The notes beneath the pieces are model-generated. The model was not told the origin of the DNA. It searched no databases and saw only the letters and a list, made by a program, of their open reading frames with translations. From positions 682,001-746,000 of the forward strand of contig NZ_JADOBQ010000001.1 in the NCBI RefSeq assembly GCF_015644665.1: a stretch of 64,000 nt of DNA, in the 5' to 3' direction. Below, piece by piece: positions 8,409 to 16,881 of the stretch. Positions within the stretch are counted from its first letter, which is position 1; each line of letters begins with the position of its first letter. The translations under genes and the position numbers were made by a program. This DNA is from Roseobacter sp. MH60115 (GTDB taxonomy: Bacteria > Pseudomonadota > Alphaproteobacteria > Rhodobacterales > Rhodobacteraceae).

Positions 8409-9209
8409 ATGACCGAACGGTTCCGGACGGTTTTCCAAACAGAAAAGCCGGTGACTGCCATGGTGCATCTGGGCGCTTTGCCCGGCAGCCCGCTTTACGA
8501 TCCGGCGGTCGATCTGGTGGCTGCGGCCCGCGCCGATCTGCAGGCCTTGCAGGACGCGGGCTTTGATGCGGTGATGTTCGGGAATGAGAACGACCGACCC
8601 TATGAATTTACCGTTGATCCGGCCTCCTCTGCGATGATGGCCTTTGTGATCGGGCAGCTGCGCAATGAAATCACGGTGCCTTTCGGTGTGAACATGCTCT
8701 GGGATCCGATGGCGAGCGTCGCGGTGGGGGCCACCACCGGCGCCGGATTTATCCGGGAGATTTTCACGGGCACCTATGCCTCCGACATGGGGGTCTGGTC
8801 GCCGGATGCAGGCAAGGCGATGCGGTATCGCGATAGGCTGGGCCGGTCTGACATGGCGATGCTGTTCAACATATCCGCCGAGTTTGCTCATTCGCTGGAC
8901 ACGCGGCCCTTGCCCGACCGGGCGCGGTCAGCGGTGTTTTCGTCGATCCCGGACGCGGTGCTGGTCTCCGGCCAGATCACCGGCGAGGCGGCAGCGCTCT
9001 CTGATCTCGAAGCGGTGAAGGCCGTGCTGCCCGACACGCCCGTGCTGGCCAATACCGGCGTGAAACACGATACAGTGGCGGATGTTTTGAACGTGGCCGA
9101 CGGCTGCATTGTCGGCTCTTCGTTGAAACGGGACGGCGACACATGGAACGCGGTTGATCCGGAACGGGCGGCTGATTTCATGAACCGCGTTCGGGCCGCA
9201 CGCGGATGA
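8409..9209 (+). CDS. BtpA/SgcQ family protein
   Basis: A 266-residue TIM-barrel-like protein of the BtpA/SgcQ family. The ATG at 8409 follows GGGAGAGGGTGC. Conserved family segments are MVHLGALPGSPLYDP near the N-terminus, FGNENDRPYEF, PFGVNMLWDP, and ILANTGVKHDTV-like VLANTGVKHDTVADVLN followed by DGCIVGSSLKRDG. The cyanobacterial member BtpA affects photosystem I stability, whereas E. coli SgcQ sits in a cryptic sugar operon; the biochemical activity is unsettled. Here it overlaps an M42 peptidase-family gene by ATGA. In E. coli, sgcQ and sgcX (also M42) belong to the same operon. This points to an enzymatic role in sugar metabolism rather than photosynthesis. Confidence 0.88.
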   Translation: MTERFRTVFQTEKPVTAMVHLGALPGSPLYDPAVDLVAAARADLQALQDAGFDAVMFGNENDRPYEFTVDPASSAMMAFVIGQLRNEITVPFGVNMLWDPMASVAVGATTGAGFIREIFTGTYASDMGVWSPDAGKAMRYRDRLGRSDMAMLFNISAEFAHSLDTRPLPDRARSAVFSSIPDAVLVSGQITGEAAALSDLEAVKAVLPDTPVLANTGVKHDTVADVLNVADGCIVGSSLKRDGDTWNAVDPERAADFMNRVRAARG

Positions 9210-10300
9210 CCGGGCGGATCAAAGAAGACCTGATGCAGCTCATGCAGGTGCCGGGGCTTTCGGGGCACGAGGATCGCGTCCGACGTGCAATTGCTGCCCG
9301 TCTTGACGCTATGGGGCACACCGCCCAGACCGATGTGCTTGGTAACTTGTGGGTCACCGTCGAGGGCGAGGGTCCGGCAGTGATGCTTTTCACTCATATG
9401 GATCAGCTGGGCTTCATCCTGCGCAAGATCGAAGACAACGGGCTTTTGCGGTTGGAACGTCTGGGCGGGGTGCCGGAACGTGCGCTGGCCGCACAGGAGG
9501 TGCTGATCTGTCTGGGCGAGGGTCGTGATATCCGCGGTGTGATTGCCAACAAGAGCCATCACGCCACGCGCCCGGATGAGAAATACACCGTGGTGCCCTA
9601 CGCTGAGTTTTTTGTCGATGCGGGGTTCGCCAGCAGGGAGGCCGCAGAGGCGGCTGGCCTCCGCATCGGGGCCCCGGTGGTCTATGCGCCGCACGCCGTT
9701 GAACTGGCCGGCGGTCGTGTCAGCGGGACCAGCGTCGATGACCGCGCAGGCTGCGCCGTACTGCTCGACGTTGCGGCCCAGCTTGCAAGGCGCGACAGCG
9801 GTCCGCCCGTGCATCTCTGTTTCACCGTGCAGGAGGAGTTCAACCTGCGGGGCGCGCAACCCTTGGCGCAACGCCTTCAGCCCGACATCGCGATCCAGAT
9901 CGACCTGATGCTGGCCAGCGACACCCCTGATATGGCCGCGCGCGGCGAGATGGCGCTGGGGCAGGGGCCGGGCATGAGCCTCTACAGCTTTCATGGGCGC
10001 GGGACCCTGAACGGTGTGATCCCGCATCCGGCACTTGTGCGCCTCGCCGAGGACAGCGCCGCCGCTGTCGCACTGCCGCTGCAACGTTCGGCGCAGACCG
10101 GCGTGTTGACCGATCTGAGCTATGTGCAGCTGGTAGGCGACGGCGTGGCAAGCCTCGATCTGGGGTTTCCCATGCGCTATTCACACTCGGCACGCGAAAT
10201 GTGCGACCTCAAGGACCTCGCGGATTTGTCGCAGTTGCTGCAGGCGATGCTGGCGCGGATTACCCCTGAATTTTCACTGAACCGGGATGACTATACCTGA
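9206..10300 (+). CDS. M42 family metallopeptidase (SgcX/FrvX-like)
   Basis: A 364-residue M42 (glutamyl aminopeptidase/FrvX) family protein with the two-metal site intact: LFTHMDQLGFI (His, Asp), TSVDDRAGCAVLLD (bridging Asp), CFTVQEEFNLRGA (Glu pair) and IQIDLMLASD (Asp). The C-terminal MRYSHSAREMCDL supplies the last His. The ATG overlaps the BtpA stop (ATGA) and its own stop overlaps the next start (TGATG). M42 proteins are peptidases or deacylases, yet several, such as SgcX and FrvX of E. coli, lie in sugar-transport operons. An activity on a sugar derivative such as an amide or ester is therefore plausible here. Confidence 0.9.
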   Translation: MTGRIKEDLMQLMQVPGLSGHEDRVRRAIAARLDAMGHTAQTDVLGNLWVTVEGEGPAVMLFTHMDQLGFILRKIEDNGLLRLERLGGVPERALAAQEVLICLGEGRDIRGVIANKSHHATRPDEKYTVVPYAEFFVDAGFASREAAEAAGLRIGAPVVYAPHAVELAGGRVSGTSVDDRAGCAVLLDVAAQLARRDSGPPVHLCFTVQEEFNLRGAQPLAQRLQPDIAIQIDLMLASDTPDMAARGEMALGQGPGMSLYSFHGRGTLNGVIPHPALVRLAEDSAAAVALPLQRSAQTGVLTDLSYVQLVGDGVASLDLGFPMRYSHSAREMCDLKDLADLSQLLQAMLARITPEFSLNRDDYT

Positions 10301-11784
10301 TGGCATATACGCTTGGCATCGACATCGGGACCTATGAGACCAAGGGGGTGTTGGTCGATTTCGAGGGTGGCATTGTTGCCCAGGCCGCGCGGGGTCACCA
10401 GATGCTGGTGCCGCAGCCCGGCTGGGCCGAGCACCGCCCCGAAGAGGATTGGTGGGGCGATTTCATCTACGTCTGCCAGGCCCTGCTGCGGGACAGCTGC
10501 GTCGATCCGCGTGACATCAAGGCCGTCGCCTGCAGCGCCATCGGACCCTGCATGCTACCGGTGGATGCGGAGGGCACACCGCTGATGAACGGCGTGCTTT
10601 ACGGTGTCGATGGCCGCGCCGAGGCCGAGGTGCGGGAGCTGACCGATCGCATTGGCGAAGACGTGCTGATCGCCCGTTGTGGTAACGCGCTGACCTCGCA
10701 GTCGGTCGGGCCCAAAATTCTCTGGCTCAAGCGCCACCGCCCGGAGCTCTACGCCCAGACCGCCCATGTCCTCACCTCCACCAGCTTTCTTGTGCAGCGG
10801 CTCACCGGCGAGGTGGTGATCGACCACTACACAGCCGCCAATTTCGCGCCGCTCTACGATGTGGATACGCAAACCTGGGCCGACGATCTCGCCGACGATA
10901 TCCTGCCGCTCGACAAACTCCCGCGCCTGCTGTGGTCAGGTGAGGTCGCCGGGTGCATCACCCCGGCTGCCGCCGCGGAGACCGGTCTCGCGCCCGGCAC
11001 GCCCGTAACCGCCGGGACCATCGACGCCGCCGCCGAAGCGTTTTCCGTTGGTGTAGATCGTCCCGGTGATATGATGATGATGTACGGCTCGACCATCTTT
11101 ATCATTCTGCGCGCAGCCGAACGCGTCGCCGATCCGCGTATCTGGTATGCGCCCTGGCTATTCGACGGAGAGCACGCCTCCATGGCCGGCCTCGCCACCT
11201 CCGGTACCCTGACCCATTGGTTCCGCGACCAGATCGCGCGCGATCTTGACCCCGCCGATGCTTTTCAGGCACTCGCCAACGAGGCCGCCGCGTCACCGCC
11301 CGGTGCGAATGGCCTTCTGCAACTGCCGTATTTCTCCGGCGAACGCACCCCGATCCACGACGTCCATGCCAAGGGCGCGCTTTTCGGCCTGAACCTCACC
11401 CACACCCGCGGCGACATGTATCGCGCGCTGATCGAAGGCATCGCCTACGGCACGCGCCATGTGACCGACACCTTTGCGGAACTCGGCCACGCACCTGAAC
11501 GCCTTCTGGCTGTGGGTGGTGGGACGAAGAATGCCCTGTGGCTGCAGGCGACCTCTGATATCACAGGGATCGATCAGGTGGTTTGCGAGAAAACCACGGG
11601 AGCCAGCTACGGTGATGCTTTCCTCGCGGCCCTTGCCATCGGGGGTGTTGCTCGCGAGGATATCGTACAGTGGAATCCCGTTGCCGAAACCATCACCGCC
11701 ACCCCCTGCGTGGTGTATGAAACAGGCTATCGTCTCTTCCGTCGCCTTTACGAGCAGACGAAAGACATCGCCCGCGTGCTCTAG
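10300..11784 (+). CDS. FGGY-family carbohydrate kinase (xylulokinase-like)
   Basis: A 494-residue sugar kinase of the FGGY family. It starts MAYTLGIDIGTYETKGVLVD, the phosphate-binding loop. AGTIDAAAEAFSVGV, a sugar-binding and catalytic region with Asp, and LLAVGGGTKNALWLQATSDI, the C-terminal adenosine motif, follow. The start codon shares one base with the stop of the M42 gene, so the BtpA-M42-kinase trio is translationally coupled. The substrate cannot be assigned: FGGY enzymes act on ketoses, polyols and related sugars. The gene ends tail to tail with the DUF1428 gene, the two stop codons sharing the palindrome CTAG. Confidence 0.92.
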   Translation: MAYTLGIDIGTYETKGVLVDFEGGIVAQAARGHQMLVPQPGWAEHRPEEDWWGDFIYVCQALLRDSCVDPRDIKAVACSAIGPCMLPVDAEGTPLMNGVLYGVDGRAEAEVRELTDRIGEDVLIARCGNALTSQSVGPKILWLKRHRPELYAQTAHVLTSTSFLVQRLTGEVVIDHYTAANFAPLYDVDTQTWADDLADDILPLDKLPRLLWSGEVAGCITPAAAAETGLAPGTPVTAGTIDAAAEAFSVGVDRPGDMMMMYGSTIFIILRAAERVADPRIWYAPWLFDGEHASMAGLATSGTLTHWFRDQIARDLDPADAFQALANEAAASPPGANGLLQLPYFSGERTPIHDVHAKGALFGLNLTHTRGDMYRALIEGIAYGTRHVTDTFAELGHAPERLLAVGGGTKNALWLQATSDITGIDQVVCEKTTGASYGDAFLAALAIGGVAREDIVQWNPVAETITATPCVVYETGYRLFRRLYEQTKDIARVL

Positions 11785-12134
11785 GTTTCCAGGATTGTCT
11801 CGAACCCGCCAAAGATGAGGCGCGCGCCGTCAAAGGGCATCGGGTTGGCCTCTGGCGACATATCCGGGTCCTCCATGATCTTTGCCCAGCCCGCGTCGCG
11901 CACCTCTTTCGACGGCCAGACCACCCAGGAAAACACGACCGTCTCATCGTCGCCGCAGTGCACGGCCTGCGGAAAGGATGTCACCTCGCCCGGCGGCACA
12001 TCATCGCCCCAGTTCTCGACGGTCTTCAGCGCGCCATGTCGTTTGAAGACTTCGCTCGAGATCCGCGAATGCTTGAGATAGTCCTGCTTTTTGCTACTGG
12101 GCACTGCCGCCACGAAGCCATCCACATATGACAT
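11781..12134 (-). CDS. DUF1428 family protein (YbaA-like)
   Basis: A 117-residue protein of the DUF1428 family, related to the dimeric alpha-beta barrel fold. The start is the ATG at 12134 (MSYVDGFVAAVPSSKK), with a strong AAAGGAGG upstream; a longer frame exists but lacks a ribosome binding site. Conserved segments include ENWGDDVPPGEVTSF and VVFSWVVWPSKEVRDAGW near the middle and PMPFDGARLIFGGFE at the C-terminus. The function is unknown. It is monocistronic: two large hairpins isolate it from the upstream ABC permease genes and it converges on the FGGY kinase gene. Confidence 0.88.
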   Translation of the reverse strand: MSYVDGFVAAVPSSKKQDYLKHSRISSEVFKRHGALKTVENWGDDVPPGEVTSFPQAVHCGDDETVVFSWVVWPSKEVRDAGWAKIMEDPDMSPEANPMPFDGARLIFGGFETILET

Positions 12135-12187
12135 GATCGACCCTCCTTTACTGGGCAAAGCTTAGCACGCATCAGATGAGATGGGGA

Positions 12188-12233
12188 GGTCCGGTGGCCC
12201 GCCCGGCCCAAGGGCCGGGCGGGCCACCGGACC
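12188..12233. repeat. Perfect 22-bp inverted repeat (hairpin 1)
   Basis: The arm 12188-12209 (GGTCCGGTGG then CCCGCCCGGCCC) is perfectly complementary to 12212-12233, leaving only AA at the tip. All of it is GC-rich. It lies between the stop of the ABC permease gene and the start of the DUF1428 gene, both on the minus strand. No T-run follows on either strand, so it is not a textbook intrinsic terminator. Confidence 0.9.
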
Positions 12234-12236
12234 GGA

Positions 12237-12288
12237 GCGCCAGCGCAAGGCAGGCCGCGCCCAGGCGCGGCCTGCCTTGCGCTGGCGC
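12237..12288. repeat. Perfect 25-bp inverted repeat (hairpin 2)
   Basis: The arm 12237-12261 (GCGCCAGCGCAAGG then CAGGCCGCGCC) pairs perfectly with 12264-12288, with CA at the tip. It begins three bases after hairpin 1 and ends 19 bases before the permease stop codon. The two hairpins have unrelated sequences, so this is not a simple duplication. On RNA they would form two adjacent, very stable stems after the ABC permease gene, able to block transcription or 3' exonucleases. Confidence 0.9.
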
Positions 12289-12307
12289 CGCTCGCTGCAC
12301 CGTGGGT

Positions 12308-13222
12308 TCATTTGACTGCGCCCGCGGCCATGCCTTTGATGATGTATTTCTCCAGAAAGATGGCCACGATGATTAGCGGCAGAATCGCGGCGGAGGATAA
12401 AGCTGCCATCGACCACCAGTTGATGCCCTGACTGCCGGTCTGGCTTGCCACCATCACTGGCAAAGTGGTGGCATTGGTCGAGGTCAGCAGGGCGGCGAAG
12501 AAGTATTCGTTCCAACAGAGCACAAGGCTCAGGATGAAGGCAGCGACCATGCCCGGCAGGGCGATCGGCAGCACAATCTGCAAGAACGCGCCCCAGATGC
12601 CCAACCCGTCGACCAGCGCGGCTTCTTCCAACTCCACTGGAATGCCCTGAAACTGATCGCGCATGATCCAGATCACGATGGGCAGCACCATCAGCGTATA
12701 GAGCAGGATCAGCCCAATGCGGCTGTCGAGCAGATCAAGCGAGCGGTAGAGCACCAGAAACGGCAGGGCCAGCACCACCGGTGGCAGGATCATCTGGCTG
12801 AGGAAAAAGAAAGAGATGTCGGAGTTACGCATGAACCCAAAGCGGTAGTTAAAGCGCGACAGGCCATAGGCCGCAAGCGAACCCAAAACCACCGCCAGTG
12901 TCGAGGCCGACACAGCCACCACAGCGGAGTTCCAGAAGCGTTTCAGGAATTCCTCACGCACGGTCGAGACCTCGCCGATGAGCCGTGGCGAGAGGCCCAG
13001 GCTCTCCCAGCCTTTCCATTTCGGCGTGTAGTCCACGAAGGGGATCATATTGCCGCGCATCACGTCGGGCGCTAGTTTGAAGGAGGTGGTGAGCGTCCAG
13101 TAGATCGGAAAGAGGCAGATGAAGGCCCAGAGGATCAGCGCCCCATAGATCGCCACCCGGCTGGACCACCATTTGACCTGCACCTTGCGGCTGGCGGCAT
13201 CATCTTTGAAAATCGCGCTCAT
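12308..13222 (-). CDS. Carbohydrate ABC transporter permease, MalG type
   Basis: A 304-residue inner-membrane subunit of a CUT1 sugar importer, with about six hydrophobic segments. The coupling region EEAALVDGLGIWGAFLQIVLP carries the EAA motif that contacts the ATPase. It begins MSAIFKDDAASRKVQV; its ATG overlaps the stop of the MalF-type gene by four bases. The C-terminus FLEKYIIKGMAAGAVKg-like (ending GMAAGAVK) is characteristic of MalG-like permeases. Its ATPase partner is probably the UgpC-like gene at 16882 on the opposite strand. Confidence 0.92.
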   Translation of the reverse strand: MSAIFKDDAASRKVQVKWWSSRVAIYGALILWAFICLFPIYWTLTTSFKLAPDVMRGNMIPFVDYTPKWKGWESLGLSPRLIGEVSTVREEFLKRFWNSAVVAVSASTLAVVLGSLAAYGLSRFNYRFGFMRNSDISFFFLSQMILPPVVLALPFLVLYRSLDLLDSRIGLILLYTLMVLPIVIWIMRDQFQGIPVELEEAALVDGLGIWGAFLQIVLPIALPGMVAAFILSLVLCWNEYFFAALLTSTNATTLPVMVASQTGSQGINWWSMAALSSAAILPLIIVAIFLEKYIIKGMAAGAVK

Positions 13223-14322
13223 GCCGGGCGCTCCATCCAGCGGCTCACCAGTTTCAAAAGCGCGGTGATGAAGAGGATGATCAGCACCAGATAGACCATG
13301 GCCAGCAGCGTGCCGTAGCCCACGTTCGAGCGGTCGCGATACTCGCGGAAGATGAAGCTAGTGACACTGTCGGTGGCCCCGCCCGGGCCGCCGGAGGTCA
13401 CGTTGATGATGATGTCGGCCAGCTTCAGCTTGAAGATGATGCGGATGACGATGGCGGTGACCGAGACGGGCAGCATCAGTGGAAAGATCACCTCCTTGAA
13501 ACTCTGCCAGCCGCTGGCGCCATCGACCTTGCTGGCCTCGATCACCTCGCGCGGCAGGGCCTGCAGGCCCGCCAGCAGCATGATCATCATGAAGGGGATG
13601 AAGGTCCAGGCGTCCATCGCCATGATCATGAAGCGGGCCATCTCCGGTGTGCCGAAGAAACTCGGTTCAAACCCCATCTCCCGCACCAGCCGTGACACCG
13701 GGCCAAAGCGCACCTCCAACATCGACTTGCCGACCATCCAGGAGACGGCGACCGGGCTGAGCATCAAGGGCAGCAGAAAGACCACGCGAAAGAACTTGCG
13801 CGCCCGGATTTGTGCGTTCAGCAGCAGGGCGAGGCCAAAGGCGATCACGTATTCCACGCTCACCGCAGCCACGTAATAGACCATGTTTTTCAAAGCGTTC
13901 CAATAAAACGCATCTCCCCACATCTGCCGCATATTGTCCCAGCCGTTGGGCTGCGCACCGTCGAGCGAGGCGAGGTTCCAATCGGTGAAGGAAATATAGA
14001 GCGCAAAGAGCAGCGGGAAGACCACGAGGCTGATCACAAAGAGCGCGGCAGGCAGCACGAAGAGCGTGCGCTTGCCCTTCTCCCCGTTCACGATCACCTG
14101 CGCAGCACAGAGGCAGGTGGCCCAGAGCAGATAGGCAAAGAGCACCGGTCGCCATGTGGTAAACCCGACATCCAGACGCCCGGCGTCATGAGCAAACTGC
14201 AGCGTCGCCAAAAGCGCAAAGAGCGCAGCAGACCCCCAGACCATCCCGCGCCCCACACGTCTGCGCCTGTCAGAAATATCATCCGCCGTAACGGTGTGCA
14301 GCAGATCGCCTTCGATGTTCAT
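13219..14322 (-). CDS. Sugar ABC transporter permease, MalF type
   Basis: A 367-residue membrane subunit pairing with the MalG-type protein. It has an unusually long N-terminal part with extra hydrophobic segments (SAALFALLATLQF, VLFAYLLWATCLCA) before the transport core. The EAA region reads EVIEASKVDGASGWQSFKEV. It carries LFALYISFTDWNLASLDG, typical of the first periplasmic loop of MalF homologues. The start ATG at 14322 has only a weak ribosome binding site. The GFA gene upstream on the same strand separates it from the binding-protein gene at 15006. Confidence 0.9.
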   Translation of the reverse strand: MNIEGDLLHTVTADDISDRRRRVGRGMVWGSAALFALLATLQFAHDAGRLDVGFTTWRPVLFAYLLWATCLCAAQVIVNGEKGKRTLFVLPAALFVISLVVFPLLFALYISFTDWNLASLDGAQPNGWDNMRQMWGDAFYWNALKNMVYYVAAVSVEYVIAFGLALLLNAQIRARKFFRVVFLLPLMLSPVAVSWMVGKSMLEVRFGPVSRLVREMGFEPSFFGTPEMARFMIMAMDAWTFIPFMMIMLLAGLQALPREVIEASKVDGASGWQSFKEVIFPLMLPVSVTAIVIRIIFKLKLADIIINVTSGGPGGATDSVTSFIFREYRDRSNVGYGTLLAMVYLVLIILFITALLKLVSRWMERPA

Positions 14323-14428
14323 GACCAGACGTTAGCGAGGATGGCCGCAGCTGTTAAGGAGGAAATGCACTATTGTGGTTTCCACGGGCGGGCGTCGGCC
14401 CGTCGCTCAAAATGGGCTGGCTTTGTGC

Positions 14429-14827
14429 CTAGGTTTTTGCGCCGGAAACGGTGACGGTCCACCACTTTGGCCGCCCGCCTTTGTAGGAATGGGCGAGAGG
14501 CATGAGTTCCTTGCGGTTCGTTTTGTCGAACACGCCCAAGAGCAATACGACGGTCGGAGCGTCATCTATGGCGCCCAATGTGCTGCCACAAGTCGGGCAA
14601 AAGGCGCGGGTGGATTTTTCTGATGAACGATAGGTTGACGGTGGGCCGCCCGGTCCTGTCCAGGAGATTGCGTCCTTTGGAAACTCTACCCAGACGGTGG
14701 TCAGCGCGCCGCTATGACGCTGACACATTTTACATGAACATGTGTGGGGGTTAAGCGCCGGGCCTTGGGCGTCGAACCGAATGGACCCGCAGAGACAGCC
14801 GCCGGAATGGATCATGTTCCGTGCCAT
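14429..14827 (-). CDS. GFA/CENP-V family glutathione-dependent formaldehyde-activating enzyme-like protein
   Basis: A 132-residue zinc-binding protein of the GFA family (Mss4-like fold). Cysteine ligands are visible in GGCLCGSIRFDA, HTCSCKMCQRHSGAL and RAFCPTCGSTLG, the usual layout of the structural and catalytic zinc sites. Members may bind glutathione adducts, but many have no proven activity. It lies on the same strand between the sugar-binding protein and permease genes, an odd insertion into a transporter operon. It starts at the ATG at 14827, where the codons read MARNMIHSGG; a second in-frame ATG four codons later (MIHSGGCLCG) is an equally plausible start. Confidence 0.87.
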   Translation of the reverse strand: MARNMIHSGGCLCGSIRFDAQGPALNPHTCSCKMCQRHSGALTTVWVEFPKDAISWTGPGGPPSTYRSSEKSTRAFCPTCGSTLGAIDDAPTVVLLLGVFDKTNRKELMPLAHSYKGGRPKWWTVTVSGAKT

Positions 14828-14962
14828 TGCTCATCCCCTCGATATCTTCCGTTTCCGAATGCGTGCCGTCGCATTCTCCCTTGCCCTTTGACTAAAGGAC
14901 CAAAGCGATCCAGCGTCAATCACGGGCACTTCCTGCACAATCCCTATGCCCAGACGTGCGGA

Positions 14963-14986
14963 AAACGCGACCTGACAGGCGCGTTT
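14963..14986 (-). terminator. Likely terminator/attenuator after the sugar-binding protein gene
   Basis: AAACGCG (14963-14969) pairs with CGCGTTT (14980-14986), and inside it CCTG-A-CAGG forms a second stem. Read on the minus strand it follows the stop of the binding-protein gene by about 20 bases and ends in TTTT. It probably lowers expression of the downstream GFA and permease genes. Confidence 0.55.
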
Positions 14987-15005
14987 CCCAGATTTTTCAA
15001 CAGTT

Positions 15006-16664
15006 TCAGAGCCCGAGCGACGCCTTGTAAAGTGCGATCTGGTTCTCGCGACCAATTTGATCGGTGATCTTTTCCCAGGCCGCCGCGATGGCATCTGCCG
15101 TTTCCTGAGCGGAGCCGTATTGACCGGCATAGCCCTTGGCCAACTCGTCCTCGGCCACCGAGTAATATTGGAAGATGCCGGGAATGCGGGGTTCAATCGC
15201 CGCATTGGGGTGGTTGTAGCTGTCAGCGTTCGAGCTGAGGTAATCCTCCACAAAGGCCCGGTCATATCCGGCCTCTTCCCACTCATCATAGTTGAAGTGC
15301 GACTGCCGGTAGGGTTGGAAACCCGACGGGTAGGCGGAGGCCCAGAGCGACAGGTCCTTGCCCCCCAAATGGGCCGCTGCGGACCAGGCCGCCTTCTTCT
15401 TCTTCTCGTCGCTGTCCACCGTCGCCATGACGTAGATGCCCCAGCCGATATAGGCGTTGTTGGGCGACACATTGGGCGTCTCTTCCCACGCACCTGTTTG
15501 CGAATTCCAGACCTTGGCGGAGCCGGGGTTGATGTCGAACCCAACCACATCGCCGACTACGGAGGTGTCGGAGGTGCGTGCCGAGGAGCCCACATCGCCC
15601 CACCAGTTCAGCATACCGCCGGTGCCTGCAAGGAATTGCTGGAAAGCGGTGGTGCCGGGGTCGGCGTTGATCTGATCGGCGGGATAGGCGTCTGCCGCGA
15701 TCAGGTCCATCACATCCTGAATGGCCTGCACAAAGGCGGGGTTGTTCACACGCGGTTTCATGGTGTCCGGATCAAAAAGCCACGCCGGATCATCCGGGTG
15801 CTTGGCATAAGGAGCGGCACGGTTTTCAAGGAAGTAGAAACCAAACCCGCCCCAGCCTTTCAGCGGATCAAGATAGCCATGCGCATCAAGGCCCGTCAGC
15901 GGATCGGTCTTGCCGACGAGGAACTTGGACTGCGCGTTGACTTCCTCCCAGGTGGTTGGCTGTGCCCAGGGCGTGGTATTGCCCGCATCGGCCCAGGCCT
16001 GCGCCAGTTCTTCGCTTTCGTAGTAGTCCTTACGATACGCAAACGTATGGGTGTCGCCATCGATGGAGACGCGGTAGGTCTTGCCGTCCCAGGTACCCAC
16101 GGGCGCCTTGAGGTAATCCACATAGTCATCCATGTCGATCTGGTCTCTGACCCAATCGGGCATTTCCGAGGCCATGCCGCGTCCCAGAACATCACCCTCA
16201 AAGGGCGCGCCCATCTCGATGATGTCAAAATCCACCGTGCCCGTTGCAATCGACTGCTGCAGCCGCGCGTTGTAGTCGGCCTGTGCGAGGTCGATCCAGT
16301 TGATCTTGGCACCGGTGTAGGCCTCCCAGGGTTTTAGGAATCCGCGGAACAGGAAGTTGTGCAGGTTCTGGTTGTTGAGCCCCATGAAGGTCAGCTCGAC
16401 ACCGGCCAATTCGCCTTCGGCAACGTTTTCCTTGGTGGCGCCAAGGCACATCTCGCCCACTTTCTGCCAGTCGCTGTCGGTGGGGGAACCGGCGCCCACG
16501 CCGGGGATCTTAAGGATCTCGGCGCGCACGTTGCCGTGCCCGTCGGCATAGGCTGCAGCCTTGGGCATCATTGCGACAGCCCCCACCGCGGCGGTGCCTT
16601 TGAGCATCTGCCTGCGGTTCATTTTCTGCGCCGCCTTGATGTAGTTATAAAGGTCAACTTTCAT
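15006..16664 (-). CDS. Large extracellular solute-binding protein of a CUT1-like ABC transporter (Tat-type leader)
   Basis: A 552-residue binding protein, longer than the roughly 420 residues of typical MalE-like proteins. The start at 16664 (MKVDLYNYIKAAQK) has GGGAGG six bases upstream; the ATG two codons earlier abuts that site and is less likely. NRRQMLKGTAAVGAVAMM looks like a twin-arginine leader, so export may occur folded. The mature region has FLFRGFLKPWEAYTGAKINW, AGTGGMLNWWGDVG and GWGIYVMATVDSDEKKKKAA. The ligand is unknown, though neighbouring genes suggest a sugar. It is transcribed divergently from the ATPase gene at 16882, across a 217-base region that should carry both promoters. 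Confidence 0.9.
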   Translation of the reverse strand: MKVDLYNYIKAAQKMNRRQMLKGTAAVGAVAMMPKAAAYADGHGNVRAEILKIPGVGAGSPTDSDWQKVGEMCLGATKENVAEGELAGVELTFMGLNNQNLHNFLFRGFLKPWEAYTGAKINWIDLAQADYNARLQQSIATGTVDFDIIEMGAPFEGDVLGRGMASEMPDWVRDQIDMDDYVDYLKAPVGTWDGKTYRVSIDGDTHTFAYRKDYYESEELAQAWADAGNTTPWAQPTTWEEVNAQSKFLVGKTDPLTGLDAHGYLDPLKGWGGFGFYFLENRAAPYAKHPDDPAWLFDPDTMKPRVNNPAFVQAIQDVMDLIAADAYPADQINADPGTTAFQQFLAGTGGMLNWWGDVGSSARTSDTSVVGDVVGFDINPGSAKVWNSQTGAWEETPNVSPNNAYIGWGIYVMATVDSDEKKKKAAWSAAAHLGGKDLSLWASAYPSGFQPYRQSHFNYDEWEEAGYDRAFVEDYLSSNADSYNHPNAAIEPRIPGIFQYYSVAEDELAKGYAGQYGSAQETADAIAAAWEKITDQIGRENQIALYKASLGL

Positions 16665-16881
16665 ATCCATCCTCCCGGGACCTGATGATACTCTCTTGTC
16701 CATGGGCAGATATTTGGACGCGCGTTTTTATCTGCATTTTTGATCAGCAGCGCCCTGTGATCCCCCCACAAGATTTCACTATGGGCGAGATTAACCTTAA
16801 GTCAACAAAAGCTGTAAACCGGGCGTGGACAAGGCAAATTCCTTTCTCTAGCATCAAAAATCGAGGGCGGGGGGACATCGC

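Noticed and set aside
8409-9209. BtpA protein taken as evidence for a photosynthesis gene cluster
   Set aside because: No puf, bch or crt genes are present, and the context is sugar metabolism, matching SgcQ instead.
15057-16337. 426-codon open frame opposite the 552-residue binding protein gene
   Set aside because: Antisense shadow; the binding protein on the other strand has a leader, good ribosome binding site and family features.
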